Both the position numbers and the translations under genes were made by a program. Below are positions 8,147 through 15,450 of a stretch of 24,228 bases of DNA, piece after piece (within the stretch, counting starts at the first letter, position 1; every line of letters starts with the position of its first letter). The notes below the pieces were generated by a model, which worked only from the letters and a program-made list of their open reading frames with translations, searched no databases and was not told the DNA's origin. The DNA is from SAR202 cluster bacterium Io17-Chloro-G7 (GTDB taxonomy: Bacteria; Chloroflexota; Dehalococcoidia; UBA3495). The stretch lies in contig MUCU01000007.1 in assembly GCA_002817055.1 (NCBI GenBank), positions 1 to 24,228 of the forward strand, read 5' to 3'.

Positions 8147-8169
8147 TAAATGGGACCTGTTCCCATTTA
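8147..8169 (+). promoter_or_regulatory. Perfect 9-bp stem-loop in alpha-2 leader
   Basis: TAAATGGGA-cctgt-TCCCATTTA forms a nine-pair perfect stem with a 5-nt loop, ending 11 bases before the GGAGGT ribosome site (8181-8186) of alpha-2. It lies in the 99-bp gap between alpha-1 and alpha-2. It has no U-tract, so an mRNA processing or stabilising element, or a protein site, is more likely than a terminator. Confidence 0.4.
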
Positions 8170-8191
8170 GTAATATACGTGGAGGTGCCAC

Positions 8192-9460
8192 ATGTTGGCG
8201 GAAGCAAAATCCTTGGTCGATCCGGACAATGGAATTATCAGCCCGCGTATTTTCGCAGACCCGGGAATCTATCAAGAAGAACTAGAGCAGATATTTGCCC
8301 GCTGCTGGTTGTTCCTTTGCCACGAGACCCAAATACCCGAACCCGGAGACTTCTTAACGACTTACATGGGTGAAGACCACGTTCTGGTAGTCCGTGACCG
8401 CAGCGGCAAGATTAACGCGTTTTTGAACGTATGCCGACACCGCGGCAACCGGTTGTGCCGAGCGGAATATGGAAACGCTTCCGCGTTTATTTGCGCCTAC
8501 CACGGTTGGGCGTATAGTAACGACGGTGCTCTTCAGGCCGTACCCAACCTTCAGGACGCCTATTACAACGAGTTGGACACCAGCAAATGGGGATTGGTCC
8601 CAGTGGCCCAACTGGACAGCTATAAGGGTCTGATATTCGCAACTTTCGACCCGTCCGCTCCGCCACTTCTGGACTATCTAGGCGACGTTGCATGGTACCT
8701 TGATTTCTTCTTCGATCGCCGTGAAGGTGGCGTCGAGGTGGTTGGCGGATTGCATAAATGGGTGATACCCGCCAACTGGAAAATGCCCTCGGAAAACTTT
8801 TGCGGTGACGGCTACCACACCGGATGGAGTCACCTTTCCGCGGTGACCACCGGGTTCGGCGGCGACTTCCGGTCGCGGCCGTCGGGCCTAGGAAAAGTAA
8901 TTTCGACGGGCAACGGGCACTGCATTGTGGCCCTTGGGCCTGACGACCAGACCGACCCGGCGGTTCCCGTGATTCTGGCCTACGAGGAGGAGATCAAGGA
9001 AGAAGTGCGAAAACGAATGGGAGACCGCATAAAACTGGTCAAACCCCATGCGGGCACTATCTTCCCCAACTTTTCGATTCTCCGCAGCATCGCCCGAACA
9101 TTCCGGGTTTGGCAGCCCAGAGGGCCGGGGCGCACCGAGATTCAGGCTGGCGTCTTCGTCGATAAGGCTGCTCCACCGGAGGTTAAAGACGCCTTTCGGC
9201 TTCAAGCCATCCGGGGTTTCGGCCCTTCCGGCGGTTTTGAACAGGACGATATGGACAACTGGCAAGGGTGTAGCGAGTCGGGCAAGGGCTTTATTTCCCG
9301 GCGTCAACGGCTGAATATTGGCATGGGCAAGGGCCACGAAAGCTACGACGACGAGCTCGCAGGCTGGGCCAGCGATTACAGGCTCAGCGAGAACAACCAT
9401 CGGAATTACTATCGCCGGTGGGGCCAGATGATGACCGCCCCCAGTTGGGCCGAGCTTTAA
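8192..9460 (+). CDS. Rieske aromatic-ring-hydroxylating dioxygenase alpha subunit, paralogue 2 (422 aa)
   Basis: Catalytic large subunit of a Rieske non-heme iron oxygenase, which uses O2 and electrons from a reductase/ferredoxin to hydroxylate a ring. The Rieske [2Fe-2S] ligands are C81-x-H83 and C101-x2-H104 in CRHRGNRLC...CAYHGW. The mononuclear iron site is [14 protein letters not shown] (His209 and His214, with bridging Asp206) plus the acidic EQDDMDNW cluster at 350-357. Length and motif order match the alpha subunits that work with a beta subunit (naphthalene/biphenyl dioxygenase type). The ATG has GGAGGT 5 bases upstream. It is flanked by two close paralogues; the only beta gene is at 10884. 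No ferredoxin or reductase is nearby. Cys204 replaces the Gly/Ala of the paralogues beside the active-site Asp, suggesting a different substrate pocket (inference). Confidence 0.92.
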   Translation: MLAEAKSLVDPDNGIISPRIFADPGIYQEELEQIFARCWLFLCHETQIPEPGDFLTTYMGEDHVLVVRDRSGKINAFLNVCRHRGNRLCRAEYGNASAFICAYHGWAYSNDGALQAVPNLQDAYYNELDTSKWGLVPVAQLDSYKGLIFATFDPSAPPLLDYLGDVAWYLDFFFDRREGGVEVVGGLHKWVIPANWKMPSENFCGDGYHTGWSHLSAVTTGFGGDFRSRPSGLGKVISTGNGHCIVALGPDDQTDPAVPVILAYEEEIKEEVRKRMGDRIKLVKPHAGTIFPNFSILRSIARTFRVWQPRGPGRTEIQAGVFVDKAAPPEVKDAFRLQAIRGFGPSGGFEQDDMDNWQGCSESGKGFISRRQRLNIGMGKGHESYDDELAGWASDYRLSENNHRNYYRRWGQMMTAPSWAEL

Positions 9461-9553
9461 ACACCTGCTCATAACAAACACGTTATGCAAGGTCGGGATT
9501 CACCGAAATAGGCCAACACAATTCGGGGTGAGATCTAAAAAGTTTGGGTAAGA

Positions 9554-9569
9554 GGGCAGATAGCTGCCC
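9554..9569 (+). promoter_or_regulatory. 6-bp stem-loop in alpha-3 leader
   Basis: GGGCAG-atag-CTGCCC forms a perfect six-pair stem with a tetraloop, 16 bases before the GGAGG site (9586-9590) of alpha-3 in the 136-bp gap after alpha-2. Its position parallels the stem-loop before alpha-2, although the sequence differs. Confidence 0.35.
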
Positions 9570-9596
9570 GAGAGGATTCTATGTGGGAGGAGACCG

Positions 9597-10859
9597 TTGA
9601 TCACTGACTTGATAGGGTTGGTGGATGTCGACAATGGGCTGATCAGCCCCCGGATTTTCAGCGACCCTGACTTGTACCAGCAAGAGTTGGAGCAAATCTT
9701 CGCGCGCTCGTGGCTCTTTCTTTGTCATGAATCCCAAATCCCGAAACCCGGCGATTTTTTCACCACCTATATGGGTGAGGACCCCGTGTTGGTGGTGCGC
9801 GACAAGGCCGGGAAGGTTAACGCATTTCTGAATATTTGCAGCCACCGTGGCAACCGGCTGTGCCGTGCCGACTCAGGCAATGCTTCATCCTTTACTTGCG
9901 CTTATCATGGGTGGGGCTACAACGATGAAGGGAAGCTGGTGGCGGTACCTAATTTGAAGGACGCCTACATAGGAGAACTGGACCGAGGCCTTTGGGGACT
10001 ATCTCCCGTGGCCCAGTTGGACAACTACAAGGGAATGTATTTTGCAAACTTCGACCCCGGCGCTCCTTCGTTGTTGGAGTATCTTGGCGAGGCGACTTGG
10101 TACCTGGACACATTCATCGACCGGCGGGAAGGTGGAGCGGAAGTTACGGGTGGCGTGCATAAGTGGACCGTGCCCTGCAATTGGAAACTGCCTGCGGAAA
10201 ACTTCGCCGGAGATGGATACCACGTTGGCTGGAGCCACCTGTCGGCCATAAAAACCGGCTTCTCCGGCGACTTCCGGACCAAGCCCACCACGGGCGGCTG
10301 CATGATATACCCCGGCAACGGGCATTGCTTCGTTGGCCTGGGCCCGGAAGAGATTGGCGACCCGCCAGTTGCTGAAATTCTGGACTATGAGAAAGAAGTC
10401 AGGGCCGAATACAGGGAGCGTCTTGGTCCCAGAGTAGACTTGGTGAACCCGTTGGCGGGCACGATCTTTCCCAATTTCTCTCTGTTACGAGCGGCCGGTC
10501 GCACTTTCCGGGTGTGGCATCCAAAAGGCCCGGATGCCGTGGAAATATGGTCATGGAATTTTGTGGACAAAGCGGCGCCGTCCCACGTTAAAGAGGCTTT
10601 CCGGCTAGCCGCTATCAGGGGTTTCAGCCCTTCGGGCACCTTCGAGCAAGACGATATGGATAACTGGCAAGGGTGCTCTCAAGCCGGTAGGGGCACAGTA
10701 TCTCGCCGCCAAATGCTAAATATCCAAATGGGTATAGGCCACGAAGTTTTCGACGAGAAGCTCAACGCTTGGACCAGCGAAGCCAGGCTGAGCGAGAGCA
10801 ATCACCGGGAGTATTACCGGCGGTGGGCCCAACTAATGGCCGGGACTGAATGGGGTTAG
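9597..10859 (+). CDS. Rieske aromatic-ring-hydroxylating dioxygenase alpha subunit, paralogue 3 (420 aa)
   Basis: Third tandem alpha subunit, with the same numbering as paralogue 2: Rieske ligands C81-x-H83 and C101-x2-H104, iron site [14 protein letters not shown] (Asp206, His209, His214) and the [10 protein letters not shown] acidic motif. The start is TTG at 9597, supported by GGAGG with a 6-base spacer; an ATG at 9581 in another frame stops at once. It lies 24 bp upstream of the beta-subunit gene, closer than the other alphas, so it is the most likely physiological partner of that beta (inference). Residues diverge from paralogue 2 mainly in the catalytic domain (for example 128-180 and 218-260), where substrate contacts are expected. 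The motifs make it a full-length, apparently intact enzyme. Confidence 0.92.
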   Translation: MITDLIGLVDVDNGLISPRIFSDPDLYQQELEQIFARSWLFLCHESQIPKPGDFFTTYMGEDPVLVVRDKAGKVNAFLNICSHRGNRLCRADSGNASSFTCAYHGWGYNDEGKLVAVPNLKDAYIGELDRGLWGLSPVAQLDNYKGMYFANFDPGAPSLLEYLGEATWYLDTFIDRREGGAEVTGGVHKWTVPCNWKLPAENFAGDGYHVGWSHLSAIKTGFSGDFRTKPTTGGCMIYPGNGHCFVGLGPEEIGDPPVAEILDYEKEVRAEYRERLGPRVDLVNPLAGTIFPNFSLLRAAGRTFRVWHPKGPDAVEIWSWNFVDKAAPSHVKEAFRLAAIRGFSPSGTFEQDDMDNWQGCSQAGRGTVSRRQMLNIQMGIGHEVFDEKLNAWTSEARLSESNHREYYRRWAQLMAGTEWG

Positions 10860-10883
10860 ATTAGGCCACATCCGGTTTACACA

Positions 10884-11456
10884 ATGTCGACTAATTTATG
10901 GGAGCGGATCAGTATGCGAGACGAGACTATCCGGGAGATTGAGCAGTTCCTGTACCGCGAAGCTCGATTGTTGGATGACCGGAAGTTCCACGAGTGGTTG
11001 GAACTTCTGGCCGACGATATTCGTTACTGGATGCCGGTCAGGTCGAACCGCTACCCGGTGAACAGCAAGGCAATTTCCATCTTGGACGGCTCCCGCTACG
11101 AAGAAGACGAACTGTCCAAAGAGGGTGAGTTGGCCATCATGGACGAGGACAAGGACTCGCTGACTAGGCGGGTCGACCGGTTGGACACTGGCATGGCTTG
11201 GGCCGAGGACCCGCCGTCCCGCACTCGCCACTTCGTATCCAACGTGCAGGTGGAGCCCGGAGACAACGATTCAGAATTGAAGGTCTACTCCAATTTCATC
11301 ATGTACCGGACGCGGGCGGAAACCGAGGTAGACTTTTACGTAGGCGCTCGTGAGGACGTGATCCGCAAAGAGGACGGTCAGTGGAAAGTGGCCTACCGCA
11401 AGATCATATTAGATCAAACAGTGCTTTTAGCCAAAAACGTCAGCAATTTCTTCTAA
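10884..11456 (+). CDS. Aromatic-ring-hydroxylating dioxygenase beta subunit (190 aa)
   Basis: Small structural subunit of an alpha3beta3 Rieske oxygenase, with the cone-shaped fold of the SnoaL/NTF2-like superfamily. Family hallmarks are EIEQFLYREARLLDDRKFHEW near the N-terminus, W-x-PV, the segment around SRTRHFVSNV, and a C-terminal DGQWKVAYRKIILDQTVL tail. The length is typical. Two starts are possible: ATG 10884 (no clear ribosome site) and ATG 10914 (codon 11, GGAG 9 bases upstream), so the first ten residues are uncertain. It follows alpha-3 by 24 bp and closes the dioxygenase block. It is the only beta gene for three alphas, so it may be shared, or alphas 1 and 2 may pair with a beta elsewhere. 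A ferredoxin, reductase and diol dehydrogenase are not in the window. Confidence 0.9.
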   Translation: MSTNLWERISMRDETIREIEQFLYREARLLDDRKFHEWLELLADDIRYWMPVRSNRYPVNSKAISILDGSRYEEDELSKEGELAIMDEDKDSLTRRVDRLDTGMAWAEDPPSRTRHFVSNVQVEPGDNDSELKVYSNFIMYRTRAETEVDFYVGAREDVIRKEDGQWKVAYRKIILDQTVLLAKNVSNFF

Positions 11457-11620
11457 CCAACTTCGTTGGATGTCAGGAATTAAGCGCCTCCTTGAGAAGG
11501 TAGCCGGGGTTAGTTGCAATGGGCTCAATTCCGCACAGGTGAACACTTTCCGGGGACCGTAAGCTGGCCTGAGAGATTGTGGCTGCTCACCCCTTACAGT
11601 TGATTAACGAGCCAGATCAC

Positions 11621-12403
11621 CTAAAGGTCGTTGGCGAAATCTCGCAGCATGCCGAAATCGGCCTTGAAGCCCTCGGTTAAAGCGCGACGGTCGGTGCCAT
11701 GAAGGATGAACCGGGCACCTTGGCCGATCCAGTACGAGGATAGCTCGGGCGTCTGATGGTGAACCAACACCGGGATACCGCGGCCGCCAGCGGTGTCGAT
11801 AACGTGCTTGACGGTTTTTTTGTATTCGGGCCGGTCATACTGGTCCGGGAACCCCAGGGATATACTCATATCGTTTGGCCCCACGAATATCCCGTCTATA
11901 CCCGGTACCTCAAGCATCTTGTCCAATGCTTTGACCGCTGCAACACTCTCTATGCCGATAATGGCGATGCTGTTGCGGTTGCGTTCTTCTAGGTAAGCCC
12001 GTGTGGCGTCGCTAACTTGCTCACCCGTTTCCATGATTTGCCGTACCGCTTCCCCTTTTAGGGGACGCCATTTGGCCGCCGCCACCACGTCTTTTACTTC
12101 CTCCACAGTCTCGCAGTAAGGCGCCAGAACGCCCTGCGCGCCTGCGTCCATGGCCATGGTGACGTAGTGGGAATCAGGGATGGGAATGCGTACGATTGGC
12201 ACAACCCCGGTGGTGTTGCACATTGTCAGGTAGTCGCCAAGCTCGCCCCGGCTGCGGGGACTATGCTCGGTGTCGATGATAATGTAATCTAGGCCCACTC
12301 CGGTCAGGACAGGTATCCAGCGAGGGTTGCGTCCGATGGATATCATGGTCCCGAAGACCCGGCCCCCAGAATGTAAAGTGGATTTAAGCTCTGCTCCGTT
12401 CAT
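11621..12403 (-). CDS. HpcH/HpaI-family aldolase (260 aa)
   Basis: Class II metal-dependent aldolase of the HpaI / 2-dehydro-3-deoxyglucarate aldolase family, which makes or cleaves 4-hydroxy-2-oxo acids to pyruvate and an aldehyde. Family signatures are present: IDTEHSP (Asp44, Glu46, His47, the His being the usual general base), VRIP (Arg72, pyruvate carboxylate contact), GIES (Glu152) and GPNDMSISLG (Asp178) as metal ligands. The start is set at ATG 12403, because AAGG lies 7 bases upstream; a GTG two codons earlier is too close to it. The gene is convergent with the dioxygenase block, on the other strand, so it is not in that operon. A role in processing meta-cleavage or sugar-acid products is plausible but not specified by sequence. 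Confidence 0.88.
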   Translation of the reverse strand: MNGAELKSTLHSGGRVFGTMISIGRNPRWIPVLTGVGLDYIIIDTEHSPRSRGELGDYLTMCNTTGVVPIVRIPIPDSHYVTMAMDAGAQGVLAPYCETVEEVKDVVAAAKWRPLKGEAVRQIMETGEQVSDATRAYLEERNRNSIAIIGIESVAAVKALDKMLEVPGIDGIFVGPNDMSISLGFPDQYDRPEYKKTVKHVIDTAGGRGIPVLVHHQTPELSSYWIGQGARFILHGTDRRALTEGFKADFGMLRDFANDL

Positions 12404-12460
12404 AATCACGCCTTATTTTATTAACTTGTTTGTGAGTCACCCACGATGGGTAACCAATTT

Positions 12461-12481
12461 CTCCCCCTTACGAAGGGGGAG
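12461..12481. repeat. Palindromic GC-rich repeat element
   Basis: CTCCCCCTT-acg-AAGGGGGAG is a perfect nine-pair hairpin followed by ATTAAGAGGGGGT. Its symmetry and C/G-run style match the dispersed intergenic palindromes seen in many bacterial genomes. It sits between two minus-strand genes (peptidase upstream, aldolase downstream) and could also slow or end transcription. A copy count in the genome would decide between repeat and terminator. Confidence 0.5.
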
Positions 12482-12544
12482 ATTAAGAGGGGGTAGCCCA
12501 GCACCTATCCAAGTAGCGTTGCTGCACCAACAGCCGCTCAGCCT

Positions 12545-13624
12545 TTAATGAGTCTCCAACAGTCTTTCGCAGAACCTGGCGGTGTTCATCAGGTCGGGAA
12601 TTATTACGTATTCGTTAACTGTGTGCATCCCGTTGGTGGCCATGCCCACCACGACACAGTCGATGCCGTTAAGCCGCATGGCATTGGCGTCGGTGCCGCC
12701 ACCCGAAGGCTCGATGTTAGGAGTCAGCTTCATTTCACCCATTACTCGGGTCACCAAACGGACGATAGGGTCGTTGGGGTCCAAGTTGTACATCTGGAAC
12801 ATCACGTTCAGTTCTTCTTGAATAGTGGCGTCTTGGTACTTTTGCCGCGCTTGGTTTAGGGTGGTGATCAGCTGCATGCGTAGCAAGTCCACCGTCTCGG
12901 TATTTCGACTGCGGAACTCGCCGCTGAACGTGACCTCGGATGGCACAGCGTTTCGGACCGTGCCGCCGGAAATCGTGCCTACGTTGAACGTGGATTCCTC
13001 GTCCATGCGGCCTTGGGGCAGTTCGCCAATGATGTCCGAAGCGATGCGGATGGCCGAAAGCCCTTTTTCCGGTTCAACGCCGGCGTGGGCTGCTCGTCCG
13101 GTCACGGTGACATCGAAACCGACGTAGGTCGGGCTGGCACCGGTGATCTGGTTCACCGGGCCGTTGCCGTCGAATACCACCGATTCTTTACACCGTATCA
13201 TAGAGTAGTCGAGGTTGCTGGCGCCCACCAGACCGATTTCCTCGCCGCGGGTAAAGACCACCTGCACCGGTCGCCGATGTCGGCCGTCTTGTTTCGCGGA
13301 CTCCAAAGCCTCCATGATTGCCGCAACCCCTGCTTTGCAGTCACCGCCCAAGATAGTGGTGCCATCGGACTCGATACGGTCTCCCACTACCTGGGGTTTT
13401 ATGCCTCGGCCTGGGTTCACGGTGTCCATGTGAGCCGAGAGCAGCAGTGGGTTGTCGCCATCTTCCGAGGCGATCACGTTGCCGTGGGCGTCTCGCAAGA
13501 CCTGGAATCCCAGGTTGCCTAACCGCTCTTCCAAATGCTTGGAAATGTCTTCTTCGAAATCGGAAGGGCTGTCAATGCGGACCATTTCGCAAAAAGAGTT
13601 AACCATTCGTTCCTGATCAGGCAT
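12545..13624 (-). CDS. M20-family metallopeptidase, peptidase T-like (359 aa)
   Basis: Zinc-dependent exopeptidase or amidohydrolase of the M20 family, cytoplasmic. Motifs in order: SAHMDTVNPG (His65 metal ligand, Asp67), ILGGDCKAG (Asp95, bridging ligand), TRGEEIGLVGA (Glu128 catalytic, Glu129 ligand), the lid domain entry GRAAHAG, SGGGTDAN, and a terminal GMHTVNE with the last His ligand. The pattern is closest to PepT/tripeptidase-like members. The start is ATG 13624, with GGGAG 5 bases upstream; a TTG seven codons earlier would place the ribosome site inside the gene. It lies 141 bp upstream of the aldolase gene on the same strand, with a palindrome between them. The substrate is unknown; the Cys after Asp95 is unusual, as many relatives have Asp or Asn there. 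Confidence 0.88.
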   Translation of the reverse strand: MPDQERMVNSFCEMVRIDSPSDFEEDISKHLEERLGNLGFQVLRDAHGNVIASEDGDNPLLLSAHMDTVNPGRGIKPQVVGDRIESDGTTILGGDCKAGVAAIMEALESAKQDGRHRRPVQVVFTRGEEIGLVGASNLDYSMIRCKESVVFDGNGPVNQITGASPTYVGFDVTVTGRAAHAGVEPEKGLSAIRIASDIIGELPQGRMDEESTFNVGTISGGTVRNAVPSEVTFSGEFRSRNTETVDLLRMQLITTLNQARQKYQDATIQEELNVMFQMYNLDPNDPIVRLVTRVMGEMKLTPNIEPSGGGTDANAMRLNGIDCVVVGMATNGMHTVNEYVIIPDLMNTARFCERLLETH

Positions 13625-13863
13625 CTCATCTCCCAGCGGATACAATTACCCGCTCATGATTTTACGGTTTTGCCGACACCTTCGTTGGCGGAAAAATCGT
13701 CACTATTAGCCTCACCATCCAGGAATAGGGTTTAGTCAAAAGTTTTAGCAGGCAGGCGCATCCAGATTAAACTGGCAACATTATACATTACGCAACACAC
13801 GTACCGGTGTGGTCGCCGGGGAGGTGGAGAAATGGGATTAATGGGAAGCGGGCCTTTGATGAC

Positions 13864-14739
13864 CTAGGGAGAAATCGCGATTATGGCCAGTCCGGCAACG
13901 ATGAAGCCGGAGCCCAGCAAGCGTCCCCGACCGAACGGTTCTTTAAGTAGAAAAACGCCAAGCAGCACTCCCACCACTATGCCGACTTCCCGGGCTGGCG
14001 CTACGTAGCTTACCCGCGACAGCGAGAAAGCGGTCAAGACCATTCCATAAGCCAGGAAAGTGAGCGCTCCGGACACCACAAGTGGCACGGTATTCGCGCG
14101 AAACTCCCGACTTATCTGGGCCAAGCCCCGCCTCGCAAGGATGTAAGGCGTGAGCCCAACGGCGGAGCCCAAGGTCATGAAATACATGTAAAGAAAAGGC
14201 TCAACGTGGCCGACGCCTCGCTTGTCTATGATGGCATAGCTGGCTATGGTGATGCCCGTTAGGATGGCATACCGGGTGCCGCTATCTCTGATGATCTCCA
14301 AGGGGTCTCTTAATATGGCCGCGAAATTGCCCCACCATGAGATGGTGTAAATGCCGGCAATGATGGCGATTATGCCGATTACGGCCATGCCATCTATGCT
14401 CTCGTTCAAGATCAGCACCGCCAGAATGGGGACCAGCATCGGCCCCATTCCCCGGGCGATGGGGTAAACCAAAGATAGGTCGCCGTGGGTGTAGCTCTGC
14501 CCTAACAAAACGAAATAAACCATGTGGAGGGCTATGGTGGCCAAGATGAATATCCAACCGGGATAACCGACGGGATGGAGCAAGAACAAGATGACGCCTA
14601 GGGGAATGAACATGAGGCTGGCCGTAACCAATATCCACCACATGAACACTTGCTTGTCGCCGGAACGCTTGAGCAGAAAGTTCCAGGTTGAATGGGCCAG
14701 AGCGGAGGCCAGGACCAAGCCCAAGGCTAGCGCCGTCAT
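13864..14739 (-). CDS. EamA/DMT-family permease (291 aa)
   Basis: Integral membrane protein of the drug/metabolite transporter superfamily. About ten hydrophobic segments are visible, arranged as two homologous five-helix EamA repeats (about residues 3-135 and 155-290). The first repeat includes YTHGDLSLVYPIARGMGP, typical of EamA proteins, and the second has a matching SRVSYVAPAREVG segment. Each repeat ends with the usual LNE/LKEP stretch before the last helix. Such proteins export or exchange small metabolites; the substrate is not predictable. No ribosome site precedes the ATG at 14739, but a TATACT box lies 6 bases upstream, suggesting a leaderless mRNA. A non-coding stretch of 218 bp separates it from the peptidase gene downstream. 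Confidence 0.88.
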   Translation of the reverse strand: MTALALGLVLASALAHSTWNFLLKRSGDKQVFMWWILVTASLMFIPLGVILFLLHPVGYPGWIFILATIALHMVYFVLLGQSYTHGDLSLVYPIARGMGPMLVPILAVLILNESIDGMAVIGIIAIIAGIYTISWWGNFAAILRDPLEIIRDSGTRYAILTGITIASYAIIDKRGVGHVEPFLYMYFMTLGSAVGLTPYILARRGLAQISREFRANTVPLVVSGALTFLAYGMVLTAFSLSRVSYVAPAREVGIVVGVLLGVFLLKEPFGRGRLLGSGFIVAGLAIIAISP

Positions 14740-14745
14740 GGGCCA

Positions 14746-14751
14746 AGTATA
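14746..14751 (-). promoter_or_regulatory. -10 box placed for leaderless EamA transcript
   Basis: On the minus strand TATACT ends 6 bases before the ATG at 14739. With normal -10 to start-site spacing, transcription would begin at or next to the A of the start codon. This agrees with the lack of any Shine-Dalgarno sequence. The -35 region is weak, so the call rests on geometry. Confidence 0.35.
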
Positions 14752-14843
14752 TCACCGGATTTCAGGGGTTCCGGCTCTACTACTTTCGGTTAACATAACC
14801 GATACTCCACGAGCTTCTAGGATTTATGGATCGCACCAATTTT

Positions 14844-14922
14844 GTCATTCTGAACCGCAGGTGAAGAATCTGGGTGATGGCTATTTTCACGTTGGTAGAA
14901 TCCTGGCTGAGCGCAGCATGAC
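14844..14922. repeat. Imperfect long inverted repeat, MITE- or REP-like
   Basis: GTCATTCTGAACCGCAGGTG at the left end is mirrored by a right end reading AGAATCCTGGCTGAGCGCAG followed by CATGAC, so the ends GTCAT...ATGAC and the GAATC segments can pair. The wording (TCATTCTGA...GAAGAATCT) is like a palindromic intergenic repeat found in many copies in some environmental bacteria. Family membership is from memory and not proven here. Confidence 0.5.
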
Positions 14923-15019
14923 CATCGGTCGCAGAGGGTCATTGACGATAAAGAGGGTATCGGTTCCGCGCCACGCAGGAGGGGAGCCAGGATTAGCGTG
15001 TTGGAGGCCTGGTAGGGCG

Positions 15020-15062
15020 ATGCCAGGAGGTTGGATGCCAGGAGGTTGGATGCCAGGAGGTT
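15020..15062. repeat. 15-bp tandem repeat, about 2.9 copies
   Basis: ATGCCAGGAGGTTGG occurs at 15020-15034 and 15035-15049, and then as a 13-base partial copy to 15062, all identical. It lies in intergenic DNA just downstream of the 94-aa gene's stop codon. Each unit contains an AGGAGGT-like string, but no gene starts there. Confidence 0.8.
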
Positions 15063-15086
15063 TAAGTAAAAAGCTGGGCGTCGCCG

Positions 15087-15371
15087 TCACGCCTCGGCGT
15101 CTCGCTCGTAACGACGGCGCAGCGACTCGACGTAAACCCGTTCGTAATCCCCATAATGCTTATCGGGACCCAGACCGCTCAAGCGCTCGGCCCACATGTA
15201 CTCCACGTCTTCCCAGCGAATGGGGTAGGGTGCTTGGTCGAAAAAGGCCGTAACCGCCCCGCTTGGGTCATCGGCTTCCATATAGCCCAGCATCTGAAAA
15301 TTGTCGTAAGTGTTGCCGTGGTCGGACACGAACCTGCCCTTCATAGCGGCCAACACAATAAAAGTTGCCAT
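15087..15371 (-). CDS. Conserved-looking 94-aa protein of unknown function
   Basis: The ATG at 15371 has a modest AGGTTG ribosome site and the frame ends in TGA at 15087. The protein is soluble, with no signal or membrane segment. It begins with a strand-like MATFIVLAAM, then GRFVSDHGNTYDNFQMLGY, an acidic middle, and an Arg/Glu-rich helix at the C-terminus (about 70-94). The alternating strand-helix pattern and aromatic content look like a real folded domain rather than a chance frame. It lies 79 bp after the thiolase gene on the same strand, with a short palindromic repeat between, so it may be co-transcribed with it. I do not recognise the family. Confidence 0.65.
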   Translation of the reverse strand: MATFIVLAAMKGRFVSDHGNTYDNFQMLGYMEADDPSGAVTAFFDQAPYPIRWEDVEYMWAERLSGLGPDKHYGDYERVYVESLRRRYERDAEA

Positions 15372-15395
15372 GAATCAACCTAAACGCGATCAACC

Positions 15396-15441
15396 ATCAG
15401 CCTCAAGCTTTCAGCCAAGCTCCCCATGGCTGACAGCTGAT
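15396..15441. repeat. Degenerate AGCTGA palindromic repeat
   Basis: Nested arms ATCAGC (15396-15401) with GCTGAT (15436-15441) and TCAGCC (15411-15416) with GGCTGA (15428-15433) form an imperfect hairpin between the thiolase and 94-aa genes. Similar AGCTGA/CGCTGAT wording recurs at 19965-20066 and near 21521-21553, pointing to a dispersed intergenic repeat family. Confidence 0.45.
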
Positions 15442-15450
15442 CGCCGAAAG

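Larger units (their letters stand above)
14740..15086. other. Repeat-derived intergenic region
   Basis: This 347-bp stretch lies upstream of the EamA gene and downstream of the 94-aa gene. It contains a long imperfect inverted repeat (14844-14922) and a 15-bp tandem repeat (15020-15062). An open frame on the minus strand (14887-15090) just reads the tandem repeat as PPGIQ units and has no start signals, so I do not call it a gene. Confidence 0.5.

Noticed and set aside
14887..15090. 67-codon minus-strand frame with PPGIQ repeats
   Set aside because: The repeated peptide only reflects the 15-bp tandem DNA repeat, and there is no ribosome site or family resemblance.
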